64,000 nucleotides of DNA, taken from NCBI GenBank assembly GCA_902492455.1, contig CABULH010000010.1:1-64000 (forward strand), read 5' to 3'. Under the pieces are notes generated by a model, which was given only the letters and a program-made list of their open reading frames with translations, did not search any database and was not told where the DNA came from. This document shows, piece by piece, positions 51,373-59,970 of this stretch. Position numbers and translations under genes: made by a program. The stretch comes from an uncultured Oscillospiraceae bacterium (GTDB taxonomy: Bacteria > Bacillota > Clostridia > Oscillospirales > Acutalibacteraceae). How positions within the stretch are numbered: position 1 is the stretch's first letter; the number at the start of each line of letters is the position of its first letter.

Positions 51373-52611
51373 TCACATATCGGCGATGCGGATACGGCTG
51401 ATTACCGGCATTCCATCCAGCAGGTGGAGTTTATCTTCCAGCTCTTTCTCGGTTATAGCCGGCGTTGCAAAGGCGATCTCTCCCGCCGGAGCGCCTTCCG
51501 GCCGCACCCATTCCACCTGGCCGAAGACCTTTTCCACCGCATCCTTGCCGGCACTTTCATTCTCACAGGCCAGCCGCAGGAACATCCGGCCCCGGCCCTG
51601 CCGATAGTCCGCTACATAATCCTCCCGGCCGCGCTCCCAGAAGAGATACTTCCGGGCATGAAGATGCTTGACCTCGTCGATAACGTCGGCCACCACCGCG
51701 CTGGCGGTGGGCAGCTTGCCGGCGCCACGACCGTAAAATACCACGTCGCCGATGGCGTCGCCGCGGACCATAATGCCGTTGAAAACATCGTTGACATCCG
51801 CCAGCAGGCTGGCTTTAGGCAGGATCATCGGCGCCACGACAGCGTAGAGACGGCCGTCCGCCTGTTTCTGAGCCCGGCCGATGAGTTTGATCACCCCGTC
51901 CAAAGCCGCCGCATAGTTTACATCCTCCAGGGTGATAGAACGGATGCCTTCGGTATGGACCTGGGCGGGATATACATGGCGTCCGAAGGCCAGGGAAGCC
52001 AGGATACAAATCTTGCGGCAGGCGTCGTCGCCGTCGATATCGGCGGAAGGATTGCGCTCTGCGTATCCCAGACGTTGAGCCAGCGCCAAGGCGTCGTCAA
52101 AAGACATGTCGTTTTCCACCATCTGTGTCAGCATGAAATTAGTGGTGCCGTTGAGAATACCGGCGATTTCGTAGACTTCGTTGGCGGCCAGACACTGATC
52201 CAGCGGACGCAGAATGGGAATACCACCGCCCACGCTGGCCTCAAAAAGAAAATTCAGGTTGTTCTCACGGGCAATTTCCAGCAGTTCATCGCCTTTGGCC
52301 GCCACCAGCTCTTTGTTGGAGGTTACCACGCTTTTACCGGCCTCCAGACAGCTTTTGACAAACTCGTAGGCAGGATGCAGGCCGCCCATGGTTTCCACGA
52401 CGATGCAGATTTCCGGATCATTGAGAATATCCTGAAAATTCTTGGTGAATCGGCCGGCCAGCGGACTGTCGGGGAAGTCGCGCAGATCCAGTATCCGGCG
52501 GATCTCGATGGAATCCCCCGCTTTGTGAGCGATACTGGCGGCGTTTTTGCACAGTACCTCCACCACGCCGGATCCTACCACGCCATGCCCCATAACGGCA
52601 ACGTATATCAT
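51373..52611 (-). CDS. hom: Homoserine dehydrogenase
   Basis: The 412-residue enzyme reduces aspartate semialdehyde to homoserine. It has the Rossmann motif VAVMGHGVVGSGVVEVL, the catalytic stretch FEASVGGGIPILRPLDQCLAANE and GILNGTTNFML, and a C-terminal ACT domain for threonine feedback (MFLRLACENESAGKDAVEKVFGQ). The ATG at 52611 is preferred over 52644 for AAAGGA upstream and for the start of homology. Confidence 0.96.
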   Translation of the reverse strand: MIYVAVMGHGVVGSGVVEVLCKNAASIAHKAGDSIEIRRILDLRDFPDSPLAGRFTKNFQDILNDPEICIVVETMGGLHPAYEFVKSCLEAGKSVVTSNKELVAAKGDELLEIARENNLNFLFEASVGGGIPILRPLDQCLAANEVYEIAGILNGTTNFMLTQMVENDMSFDDALALAQRLGYAERNPSADIDGDDACRKICILASLAFGRHVYPAQVHTEGIRSITLEDVNYAAALDGVIKLIGRAQKQADGRLYAVVAPMILPKASLLADVNDVFNGIMVRGDAIGDVVFYGRGAGKLPTASAVVADVIDEVKHLHARKYLFWERGREDYVADYRQGRGRMFLRLACENESAGKDAVEKVFGQVEWVRPEGAPAGEIAFATPAITEKELEDKLHLLDGMPVISRIRIADM

Positions 52612-52662
52612 GTTTATGACCATTCCTTTCTTTCCTACCACCATCCGCCTTCCGGCAGGGGG

Positions 52663-53142
52663 TCAATCGTTTTTGTTCCGTCCGTCGGGACCGCCGTCGG
52701 TGATGCGGGCGATCCGCTCGACACCGGGCAGCTCCTGAAGGGACTGGATAAATGCTTTTACCGGCCGGTCCAGCCGATCGGTACGGGCGGATATGGATAC
52801 GGAAGCCGCACCGCCGGCGGGGATGTTCTGATTGACGGTGAGAATGTTCCCGCCTGCCGCTGCAAAGGCGGACAGCACGCTGGACAATACACCCGGCCGG
52901 TCCCGCAGAATGAGATGAACCGTAAGAATGCTGCCGGAGCGCTCCGCGTCATAGGGGAACACCGCGTCCTTGTATTTATAAAATGCGCTGCGGGAGATTC
53001 CCGCCATTCGGGCGGCTTCCGCAGCGGTGGCGGCATGGCCGGTCTGCAGATACTCCTTGGCCTCCAGCACCTTGCTGAACACATCCGGCAAAACGCTGGC
53101 ATCCACCAGCAGTAAGGGGAGCCCTTTTTCCGGTGATTCCAT
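52663..53142 (-). CDS. ACT domain-containing regulatory protein (UPF0735/PheB type)
   Basis: The 159-residue protein has an N-terminal helix-turn-helix-like part (AAEAARMAGISRSAFYKYKDAVFPY) and a C-terminal ACT domain (TVHLILRDRPGVLSSVLSAFAAAGGNILTVNQ). This is the PheB/UPF0735 arrangement. It is the first gene of the threonine operon, so it may sense an aspartate-family amino acid; direct DNA binding is inferred. The ATG at 53142 or at 53163 is possible. Confidence 0.88.
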   Translation of the reverse strand: MESPEKGLPLLLVDASVLPDVFSKVLEAKEYLQTGHAATAAEAARMAGISRSAFYKYKDAVFPYDAERSGSILTVHLILRDRPGVLSSVLSAFAAAGGNILTVNQNIPAGGAASVSISARTDRLDRPVKAFIQSLQELPGVERIARITDGGPDGRNKND

Positions 53143-53171
53143 TTTTGTCCACCACCCGCGCACGTATGTAT

Positions 53172-53213
53172 TGTCATGACATACACTATAACACGGCTGT
53201 TAGCCAACTTCAA
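53172..53213 (-). promoter_or_regulatory. Threonine operon promoter with palindrome at the start point
   Basis: On the minus strand TTGAAG (53213-53208), 17 bases, TATAGT (53190-53185). A perfect 10-base palindrome, TGTCATGACA (53172-53181), overlaps the expected start of transcription and could be an operator, perhaps for the ACT-domain protein encoded first. Confidence 0.6.
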
Positions 53214-53423
53214 GCAATTCCAATCGGCGGATTTTCTTGTATATGCCCATTATACGCGATTAGGGCGAATTATGACCCATTTTCTCGCCCATGCTTCTTC
53301 AGAGACGATTCCACGTTTTCCACCATGATATGCAAAATACGGCGGCTAAGTTGTATAAAATACCAGTACCGCCAAGAAAGAACCGTCTTTTTTTCGGCTG
53401 GCCCCGGCATTCCGTAGAAAAGG

Positions 53424-53452
53424 ATATATTCGGGGACACTTCGCCATATGCT
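53424..53452 (+). promoter_or_regulatory. Sigma-E-type sporulation promoter of ytvI
   Basis: ATATATT (53424-53430), 14 bases, CATATGCT (53445-53452) fits the mother-cell sigma-E consensus (kmATAtt, 13-15 bases, CATAcAnT). An in-frame ATG at 53448 lies inside the -10 and cannot be the true start. The rest of the gap from 53214 holds nothing evident. Confidence 0.62.
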
Positions 53453-53498
53453 GGTAAGGGATGAGTACAGCCGATTGAAGGCGAGAGGATGGACGAAT

Positions 53499-54605
53499 AT
53501 GGATCTGCAGGGCCTGACCGACGGCGACAGGGAGAAAACCGCCGGTCGTCTTGGTTTTCTTATCAACCTGATTTATTTTGGGGTGCTGATCGTCCTGGCG
53601 GTGTTGGTTCTGCGGTATTTGCTGCTGTGGATGATGCCCTTTGTTTTCGCCTTTATGGCCGCCGCGCTTCTGCAGAGACCTTTAAAATGGCTGGTAAAAA
53701 GAACGCGGATCAGCAAAAAATTTTTCTCCGTGGTATTGGTGGTAATGAGTATTCTGCTCCTGGCAGGACTAGTGGGATTTGCCGGCTCACGGTTGGTAGT
53801 TGCCGCGGCGGATTTTCTGACAGATGAAAGCAACGTCCGGATGATAGAAAGCACTGTGCGCAGCATCAGCGCCGCCCTCCAGGAACTGCTGCGCCGTCTG
53901 GCTGTTTCCCTGCCGGATGAAGCCGGCGAGGCGGTGGGAAAAATGGTACGCAGTCTTGCCGACAGCCTGCTGAAACAAGTGCCCGGCCTCTTTGCCGCAG
54001 CCGCCAGATGGCTGACCTCCAATCTGCCCATGATGCTCATCAGCTTTTTGATCTGGGTAATCGCCTCCATTTTCCTGTCCATTGATTATGAGAAAGTGAC
54101 CAGCTTCTTTTTGCGTCAGATTCCCAGGCGGCATCAGGCATTGGCACGGGATATCCGGGAGCTGTGCAACTCCACGCTGTTTCGTATGCTGCGGGCCTAT
54201 CTGCTGCTGATGCTTCTGACCTTCGTGGAGCTCAGTGCGGGCTTCTTGCTGCTGCGGATTCCCTACGCCGTCCCGCTGGCGGCACTGATGGCGGCACTGG
54301 ATATTCTGCCGGTGCTAGGAGTAGGCACCGTACTGCTTCCCTGGGCGGTGAGCCAGCTGATTCTGGGAAATTTTCATCTGTTTGTGGGGCTGGGGTTGCT
54401 GTATATTGCGGTTTCCATCATACGCAATATTCTGGAGCCTCGAATGTTGAGCCAACAGATGGGACTGAACCCGCTGGTGACGCTGTTCTTTATGTTTCTC
54501 GGCCTTAGAGCTACGGGCAGCCTGGCCGGTATGCTGGCTTTTCCGCTGCTATTTATGGTGGTGAAACAACTGCAGGATGCGGGAAAAATTCATCTGTGGA
54601 AATAA
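53499..54605 (+). CDS. ytvI: Sporulation integral membrane protein YtvI (AI-2E/PerM family)
   Basis: The 368-residue protein has about seven helices: two near residues 25-65, a third at 75-100, a large polar segment (105-195), then helices to the end. The PerM/AI-2E fold is shown by DILPVLGVGTVLLPWAV and the C-terminal RNILEPRMLSQQMGLNPLVTLFFMFLG. The length fits YtvI (about 370). The ATG at 53499 follows GAGAGG and is downstream of the sigma-E-like promoter, supporting mother-cell expression. Transported solute is unknown. Confidence 0.85.
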   Translation: MDLQGLTDGDREKTAGRLGFLINLIYFGVLIVLAVLVLRYLLLWMMPFVFAFMAAALLQRPLKWLVKRTRISKKFFSVVLVVMSILLLAGLVGFAGSRLVVAAADFLTDESNVRMIESTVRSISAALQELLRRLAVSLPDEAGEAVGKMVRSLADSLLKQVPGLFAAAARWLTSNLPMMLISFLIWVIASIFLSIDYEKVTSFFLRQIPRRHQALARDIRELCNSTLFRMLRAYLLLMLLTFVELSAGFLLLRIPYAVPLAALMAALDILPVLGVGTVLLPWAVSQLILGNFHLFVGLGLLYIAVSIIRNILEPRMLSQQMGLNPLVTLFFMFLGLRATGSLAGMLAFPLLFMVVKQLQDAGKIHLWK

Positions 54606-54610
54606 GGTGG

Positions 54611-54661
54611 TGTTGCAAAATCTTGCATTTTACAACAGCTCTCTGAAAAAACCGCTTGCGG
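54611..54661 (+). repeat. Hairpin repeat F, composite end sequence
   Basis: TGTTGCAAAAT (54611-54621) and ATTTTACAACA (54627-54637) pair with one mismatch. CTGAAAAAACCGCTTGCGG (54643-54661) follows. The same order, hairpin then CTGAAAAACCGCTTGCGG, occurs at 59886-59941, so the two are copies of one composite element. It lies 5 bases past the ytvI stop. Confidence 0.75.
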
Positions 54662-54748
54662 GCAATCACAGGATAGGAATACCCAACTGCTGATGAAGGG
54701 CAAATATCAGGGTACCGGGATTCAAAAAGAGCGATGGTACCCTAACAA

Positions 54749-54790
54749 AAAACACGCGGACAAGAAAGGAATCTCTTGTCCGCGTGTTTT
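54749..54790 (-). terminator. Terminator of the class A PBP gene
   Basis: The arms 54749-54765 and 54774-54790 pair perfectly over 17 bp and are followed on the minus strand by a T-rich tract. Confidence 0.9.
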
Positions 54791-54801
54791 CTTATGACAC
54801 A

Positions 54802-57084
54802 TTAGGCTGCCGGTGCAGTGGTCCCGCCGGCGGTATTTTCCGTGGCGGCGGTAGTGCCCGAGCCCGAGGTTCCGGCGGTAGAGCCGGAAGCAGACGAACC
54901 GGTGGGGTCCGTTGGATCGGGCGCGGAAGTTCCATGCATGGTACAATAGCCAGGAACGTTGCTGGGACGATATACGCCGATATCCGTTTTCGGACAAGCA
55001 TCAGTGGCCAACAGTCCGCTGTAATAACAATACTTGGCTTCCACTGTATTGCCCTTGAGGGCGTAATCTTTGATTTCCAGCCCTTCATGCAGGGCTTTCA
55101 TACTCTTGTTCCATAGAACACGGGTGTTGTTCTGGGAGCCGTTGAGTTCCTTGTTGTAGTCGTAACCCATCCAACAGGCGCCCACATAATAGGGGGTGCC
55201 GCCGGCGAAATACACGTCACGGGTGTAGGTGGAACTACCGGTGGTACCCGTTTTGCCGAAGATGTGCCAATCCTTCCAATCGGAGGCGAGATTTTTCGCT
55301 GTTCCGTTGGGGCCGTAAACTACTCGCTGCATCATCCGGTTCATCACATAGGCGGTATCCTCTTCAATGGCGCGGACGGAATTGCGTTTGGTCTCCAGCA
55401 GCAGCTTCTCCTCGGATTTTTCCAATACGGTTACTTTGTAATAAGTGTAGGGTTCGTTATACAATCCGCCGTTGCCGAAAATCTGGTAGGCGGCGGTTAC
55501 TTCAGCGCAGTAAACGCCGTCGGTCAGCCCGCCCAAGGCCATGGGGGAATAATCGATGTCGGTGAACACCTGACCGTTGCGCTTTTCCCCCTTTACCAAG
55601 GTGGTGAAATTCAACTTTTGCGTAAGAAAATCAAAGCATTTCTGAGGTGTGAGCATCTCCACTAGCTGGGCGGCGGCGGTGTTGGTGGATTTTTGCAATG
55701 CGTATTCCAACGGCTGATCCTGATGAGAATATACGCCTGGCCGGCTGCCGTAGTTTGGCGGCCATTGAGAACCGTTGGACAAGGTAATGGGATGGTCGTT
55801 GATCAGGGTAGAATAAGTCATCAAATTCATCTCGATGGCCGGTGTATAGGATGCAAGTGGTTTCATGGCGGAACCGAGATGCCGCTTGGCCATGGTGGCC
55901 CGGTTCTGTACCCGGTTGGCTTTTTTCTCCCCCCGTCCGCCGACGGTTGCTACCACACGCCCATCGTAATCCATGATAAAGATGGCAGCCTGGGGATCCT
56001 CCTTGTCGGTTGCAATGGGTTTGGGAAAGTTCTTTTCGTCGGCAAAAACGGCCTCTACCTTGGCCTGCTGTTCGGGGACCTCGGCGGAGTAGATCTTCAA
56101 ACCGCCGTGATATACCATGTTTTCCGCGTAATTATAGGTGTAGCCGTATGTGTCCATCAGATCCTGAATTACGTTTTCAATCAGCAGATCGGTGTAGTAA
56201 TCCTGCACCTTTTCGTATTTGATGCTGCTGTGAAAGTTCACCTCTTCAGCGGCGGCTTGCTTATACTCCTCCGCGGTGATGTAACCCTGCTCATACATTT
56301 TGTACAGTACCGTCTGCTGACGGCGGCGGGCGTTTTCCGGATGGAGGTAAGGGCTGTAGAGACTGGGGCCTTTGGTGATACTGGCGAGATAAGCGCATTC
56401 CGCCAGGGTCAGATCCTCCACCTCTTTGCCGAAAAAGTAGTTGGCGCCGGCCCCAACGCCTTCCACGGCACCAAGCGGAAGCAGATTCAGATAGGCTTCC
56501 AGAATCTGATCTTTGGTGAAGTGATTCCGTTCCCAATCGATAGCCTTAAAGATCTCGGCAATCTTTCGCTCGATGCTGTGCCGGTCATCCTGGGTGACGA
56601 TCTTAATCAGCTGCTGGGTGATAGTGGAGCCGCCGTATTCCTGCGAATTGAAATGAAAGATCAGATTGGCAAAGGCGGCGATGGTCCGTTTCCAGTCTAC
56701 GCCGTAATGATCCTCAAACCGCTCATCTTCGATGGCGATTACCGCATATTGCAGGTTGAGAGGAATGTTATCCAGATCCTTCCAGATTTTTTTTGAGCCC
56801 TCCACCCGCTGATGCTCCACAAACTCTCCGGTGGCCTGATCCTTTACCCATATGCTGCTGGCTTGGTTCTGGCTGATGGATGTCAGGTCCGGCGGATTAT
56901 CCGAACTGTCGAAAGAGGTCACCACGTAGGTCACCAGTACGCAGCCCACAATGCTGACGGTGATCATACCGATCAGAAAAATCGTCAGTATACATTTCAG
57001 GACGGCAGAAAAGACCTTTGTCGTCACCTTTACAGCCGGTTTACGAAAGAATTGCTTCCATTTGCTGCGAAAGTTTTGTGCCAT
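54802..57084 (-). CDS. Class A penicillin-binding protein (PBP1A type)
   Basis: The 760-residue bifunctional enzyme polymerises glycan strands and cross-links peptides. After a membrane helix (about 28-58) comes the GT51 domain with EDERFEDHYGVDW and GGSTITQQLIK, then the transpeptidase with SxxK in LGSAMKPLASY, SxN in KSTNTAAAQ and KTGTTGSS. The last 50 residues are a Thr/Ser/Gly/Ala-rich disordered tail, seen in other Firmicutes PBP1A proteins. AAGGAGGG precedes the ATG. It is a single-gene unit. Confidence 0.95.
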   Translation of the reverse strand: MAQNFRSKWKQFFRKPAVKVTTKVFSAVLKCILTIFLIGMITVSIVGCVLVTYVVTSFDSSDNPPDLTSISQNQASSIWVKDQATGEFVEHQRVEGSKKIWKDLDNIPLNLQYAVIAIEDERFEDHYGVDWKRTIAAFANLIFHFNSQEYGGSTITQQLIKIVTQDDRHSIERKIAEIFKAIDWERNHFTKDQILEAYLNLLPLGAVEGVGAGANYFFGKEVEDLTLAECAYLASITKGPSLYSPYLHPENARRRQQTVLYKMYEQGYITAEEYKQAAAEEVNFHSSIKYEKVQDYYTDLLIENVIQDLMDTYGYTYNYAENMVYHGGLKIYSAEVPEQQAKVEAVFADEKNFPKPIATDKEDPQAAIFIMDYDGRVVATVGGRGEKKANRVQNRATMAKRHLGSAMKPLASYTPAIEMNLMTYSTLINDHPITLSNGSQWPPNYGSRPGVYSHQDQPLEYALQKSTNTAAAQLVEMLTPQKCFDFLTQKLNFTTLVKGEKRNGQVFTDIDYSPMALGGLTDGVYCAEVTAAYQIFGNGGLYNEPYTYYKVTVLEKSEEKLLLETKRNSVRAIEEDTAYVMNRMMQRVVYGPNGTAKNLASDWKDWHIFGKTGTTGSSTYTRDVYFAGGTPYYVGACWMGYDYNKELNGSQNNTRVLWNKSMKALHEGLEIKDYALKGNTVEAKYCYYSGLLATDACPKTDIGVYRPSNVPGYCTMHGTSAPDPTDPTGSSASGSTAGTSGSGTTAATENTAGGTTAPAA

Positions 57085-57360
57085 TCAGCCTTTCCCTCCT
57101 TATCTGAGAATTTCCAGTATACGGAATAAAATGCACCCTTATCTTATAGCACGACCGCCTAATTGTCAAATGTCAAAACTGTAATAAAACCACAACCATA
57201 GTGAATTTCAGGAAACATTTCCCGGTTTTCTGGCGGATTTTTCCGGCTCTCAGGGATATTTTGCCCGGATTATGGCAAGAATATCAGCAAGTGCAGAAAA
57301 AACACCGTCAAATAGGAGCAATCCTTTCGGCGGAAGTCTTGGGAAAGGTCAGGATCCTTT

Positions 57361-57720
57361 ATGAAAATCAACCGCCTGTCCGCGCTGGCGGGTGCCGGCG
57401 CCCTCTCATTGGTCGCCATTGTTTGTATGCTGTTTTGGGGCTTTCGCAGAAAGGAGCCAAGTCCGCAGCCATCTTCCTCACCGTCCTCCATTTCCGCAGC
57501 CAGCGTGCCGGAAATCAGCAGCGTGGCGGGGATAACCCGCGTTTTGTCCGAGTGGCAGGGAAAGCTGGCTGTATTTTTGGAGGGAAATCCCACCCCTGAT
57601 GAGGTGTTCGATGTCTATATCACTTCTTTGCCGGTGGAGGAGCAGGAACGTCTGAAGGCAGGGATACGGGTGAGCAACGATACCGAACTGGCGCGTTATT
57701 TGGAGGATTATACAAGTTAA
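57361..57720 (+). CDS. BofC C-terminal-domain-like protein with membrane anchor
   Basis: The 119-residue protein has an N-terminal signal/membrane helix (about 7-28), a Pro/Ser linker, and a 60-residue domain (ITRVLSEWQGKLAVFLEGNPTPDEVFDVYITSLP, then LKAGIRVSNDTELARYLEDY). That pattern resembles the C-terminal domain of BofC, the intercompartmental checkpoint protein of spore formation, and similar small proteins are common in Clostridia. The ribosome site is weak (AAAGG about 13 bases upstream). The rest of the gap 57085-57345 shows nothing recognisable. Confidence 0.65.
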   Translation: MKINRLSALAGAGALSLVAIVCMLFWGFRRKEPSPQPSSSPSSISAASVPEISSVAGITRVLSEWQGKLAVFLEGNPTPDEVFDVYITSLPVEEQERLKAGIRVSNDTELARYLEDYTS

Positions 57721-57891
57721 TGCCAATTGCCGCATAACGGTGAAAAGACGGAGAGAAGGGAGAGTCGCCCTCCCACCTTCTCGCCGTCTTTTTTAGTCCG
57801 CGGAGCAAGTATAACACGCAGTTTGTTCATGGAGTATGAATTATTTAATGTAGAATAAATACATATTAGATCATTACCAGATGAAAACAAC

Positions 57892-57910
57892 CATTATACA
57901 ATGTATAATG
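57892..57910. promoter_or_regulatory. Palindrome overlapping a -10 box, XRE operator
   Basis: CATTATA and TATAATG pair perfectly around CAATG. The right arm contains TATAAT (57904-57909). The chosen XRE start is 18 bases further on, so the palindrome is well placed for autoregulation. Confidence 0.55.
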
Positions 57911-57927
57911 TAAAAGAGTGGTGTGTT

Positions 57928-58293
57928 ATGCGTAAAGCGCGAAAATGCCCCAGCCTTGTTGGGCTCGGAACAGACATCAAAGCGGCACGGAACGCTATGA
58001 ACCTGACTCGCCAGGATTTGGCTGAAATGGTGGGGATTGATCCACGCTATCTGGCCAATATTGAAAACAGCGGAAGTATGCCCAGTCTCCCTGTTTTTTA
58101 TGAACTGGTGAGGATATGCAAGCTGCCTCTTGAACATTATTTTTTCGATGTTCAAGAGGCAGAGAGTAGCGAGCAGCGCCGACGGATAAAGCTGAAATTG
58201 TCGATCTGTTCAGAGGAATTTCTGCCGATTATCGAAGGCGCTCTTGACGGAGCATTGAAAATTCAAGATGAGGAAATGAAAACAGGAGTTTGA
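57928..58293 (+). CDS. XRE-family transcriptional regulator with C-terminal extension
   Basis: The 121-residue protein has an N-terminal Cro/CI helix-turn-helix (LGTDIKAARNAMNLTRQDLAEMVGIDPRYLANIENSGSMPSLPVFYELVRIC) and a polar 45-residue tail. The domain is widespread on Firmicutes integrative elements but also on chromosomes. The ATG at 57928 is used since the earlier ATG at 57901 lies in the promoter palindrome. Downstream are two strong hairpins, so it is a single-gene unit. Its targets are unknown. Confidence 0.85.
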   Translation: MRKARKCPSLVGLGTDIKAARNAMNLTRQDLAEMVGIDPRYLANIENSGSMPSLPVFYELVRICKLPLEHYFFDVQEAESSEQRRRIKLKLSICSEEFLPIIEGALDGALKIQDEEMKTGV

Positions 58294-58354
58294 AACAAGT
58301 CCGCCTGTTTTTTAGTGGTGTCATTTGGCCACCATCGGATCTGTGTTTCAGCCA

Positions 58355-58442
58355 AGCCAATAAAATCGTCGGCCTATACCGACGGTTTTATTGGCTGTTG
58401 TGTTTCTGTGCCCTACAGATGCAGAAGATGTAGGGCACAGAA
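58355..58442 (+). terminator. Two consecutive hairpins between the XRE and C39 peptidase genes
   Basis: The first (58355-58372 with 58379-58396) is an 18-bp stem with one wobble. The second (58404-58417 with 58429-58442) is a perfect 14-bp stem that ends only 5 bases before the GGGAGG of the next gene. The first may end XRE transcription; the second could be a leader structure or insulator for the peptidase gene. Confidence 0.7.
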
Positions 58443-58460
58443 TCATCGGGAGGTATACTA

Positions 58461-59303
58461 ATGAGTCATTCACATGCCAAACGGAAGCGCCGTAATTATA
58501 CTTGGTGTGCCGTGCTGTTCGCCTTGGTGGGAACCGCCTGTATGCTGTTCGGCATTATTCGTCTTCTCTGGCCGGAGATCACGGAACCCGCGGATCTGCC
58601 GGATCACAGCCAGCCCTATTCCGCGCCTGCATCCGAGCCAGGAAAAAATACGTCTATCGGCAGTACCGAGAGAGGGGAAACCACCCGCGGTGATTCGGCC
58701 GCTGTTACCATGAACGTACCGGTATTGCTGCAGGACAATCTTCCCACTGGCTGTGAAGCAACGGCCGCGGCGATGATGCTTCAGGCTTTCGGATATGCCG
58801 TATCCAATGAGGATGTGGCGCGGGCTTTGCCGCTGACTCAGCAGGAGACTGTGGGAGATCGCCGGTACGCGGCTCATCCGGAGAAGGCTTTTTTGGGCAA
58901 TCCGTTCACCGCATCGGGTTTTGGCATTTTTTCGCCCGCAGTGGCCCAGACCATGCAGACGCTGATTAATGAACGCGGCGGAAGGCATAGGGTGGTGGAT
59001 TTAAAAGGCGCGTCGGAAGAAAAGATTCTGTCCTATATTCAGGAGGGCACACCGGTCTGCATTTGGTCCACTATGGATGGCAGGGAAGTGGTGAATCAGT
59101 ATTCCTGGTATATCAAGGACGGCGATACCTATACCGATCAGCTGTTTGTCTGGCCGGGGAATGAACACTGCCTGGTTCTGATCGCTTATGATAAGGCAAC
59201 AGTAACGGTAAATGATCCGCAGCAGGGCGTGATTCAGTATGAGCGGTCGGATTTTTTCCGTCATTATCGGGAGATCGGGCGGTATGCCTTGACTATGGAG
59301 TGA
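58461..59303 (+). CDS. Membrane-anchored C39-like cysteine peptidase
   Basis: The 280-residue protein has an N-terminal membrane helix (about 13-34), a Ser/Pro linker and a C39_2-type papain-fold domain. The nucleophile lies in NLPTGCEATAAAMMLQAFGY and the active-site His in GNEHCLVLIAYD, with the DP pair after it (VNDPQQGV). The catalytic domain should face outward. Relatives occur in many Clostridia without a known substrate; bacteriocin processing is unlikely because no ABC partner is adjacent. It is followed 26 bases later by a YbaK-type gene. Confidence 0.87.
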   Translation: MSHSHAKRKRRNYTWCAVLFALVGTACMLFGIIRLLWPEITEPADLPDHSQPYSAPASEPGKNTSIGSTERGETTRGDSAAVTMNVPVLLQDNLPTGCEATAAAMMLQAFGYAVSNEDVARALPLTQQETVGDRRYAAHPEKAFLGNPFTASGFGIFSPAVAQTMQTLINERGGRHRVVDLKGASEEKILSYIQEGTPVCIWSTMDGREVVNQYSWYIKDGDTYTDQLFVWPGNEHCLVLIAYDKATVTVNDPQQGVIQYERSDFFRHYREIGRYALTME

Positions 59304-59329
59304 AAACTGATGAGCAGGAGTGACGGCGG

Positions 59330-59854
59330 ATGGCGGACAGCGTAAATGAAGGAACATTCGACAGCCAGGATATCCGGCAGAAGGCTTTGGATCAATTAAA
59401 TGCCCTGGGACTGAACTGGACCATTACGGAACATGAGGCGGTGTACACCATCGCGGAGATGGATCGGCTGGGTCTGCCGGCTGGCGGCGCTGTGTGCAAA
59501 AATCTTTTTTTACGGGATTATAAGGGAAAGAAACATTATCTGTTGGTTCTGCAGAAGGATAAACGAGCCGATCTCAAGACGCTTGCCGTGCTGCTGGGCA
59601 GCACGCCGCTGAGTTTTGCCTCTCCGGAACGGCTGGAAACCTACCTGGGTGTGAAAAAAGGTGCTGTTACCCCCCTGGGAGTGGTTAATGACAGCAGCCA
59701 TACCGTACAGGTGTACATGGATGCCGACTTGACGGAGGAGAGACTGCTGGGCGTTCATCCCAACGTCAATACCGCAACCGTCTGGCTGCGGCCTGCGGAT
59801 TTGGAAACCTACGTCAAAGCCTGCGGAAACTCTTTTACTTTGATTCACATTTGA
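59330..59854 (+). CDS. YbaK/ProXp-type aminoacyl-tRNA deacylase
   Basis: The 174-residue protein belongs to the YbaK/prolyl-tRNA deacylase family that clears mischarged tRNAs. The conserved features are GGAVCKNLFLRDYKGKKHYLLVLQKDKRADLKTLA with the key Lys, GVKKGAVTPLGVVND, and GVHPNVNTATVWL near the end. The length and the C-terminal signature favour ProX/ProXp-ala (alanine from tRNA-Pro). The start is preceded by GACGGCGG. Two terminators separate it from the convergent aldo/keto reductase. Confidence 0.9.
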   Translation: MADSVNEGTFDSQDIRQKALDQLNALGLNWTITEHEAVYTIAEMDRLGLPAGGAVCKNLFLRDYKGKKHYLLVLQKDKRADLKTLAVLLGSTPLSFASPERLETYLGVKKGAVTPLGVVNDSSHTVQVYMDADLTEERLLGVHPNVNTATVWLRPADLETYVKACGNSFTLIHI

Positions 59855-59885
59855 TTCAAAGATTCTCAAAAGATCCCGCTATAAA

Positions 59886-59970
59886 AGAAGGCTATTGCAA
59901 AATTTTCATTTTGCAATAGCCTTCTGAAAAACCGCTTGCGGACCATTAATTGTGTCCGCAAGCGGTTTTT
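59886..59970. repeat. Hairpin repeat G plus second hairpin, bidirectional terminator
   Basis: The first stem (59886-59903 with 59908-59925) is a perfect 18-bp pair with core TTGCAAAAT. The second (59927-59943 with 59954-59970) is a perfect 17-bp pair carrying CCGCTTGCGG. The sequence from 59924 to 59941 is nearly the same as at 54643-54661. Both sit between convergent genes and can end transcription both ways. Confidence 0.88.
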
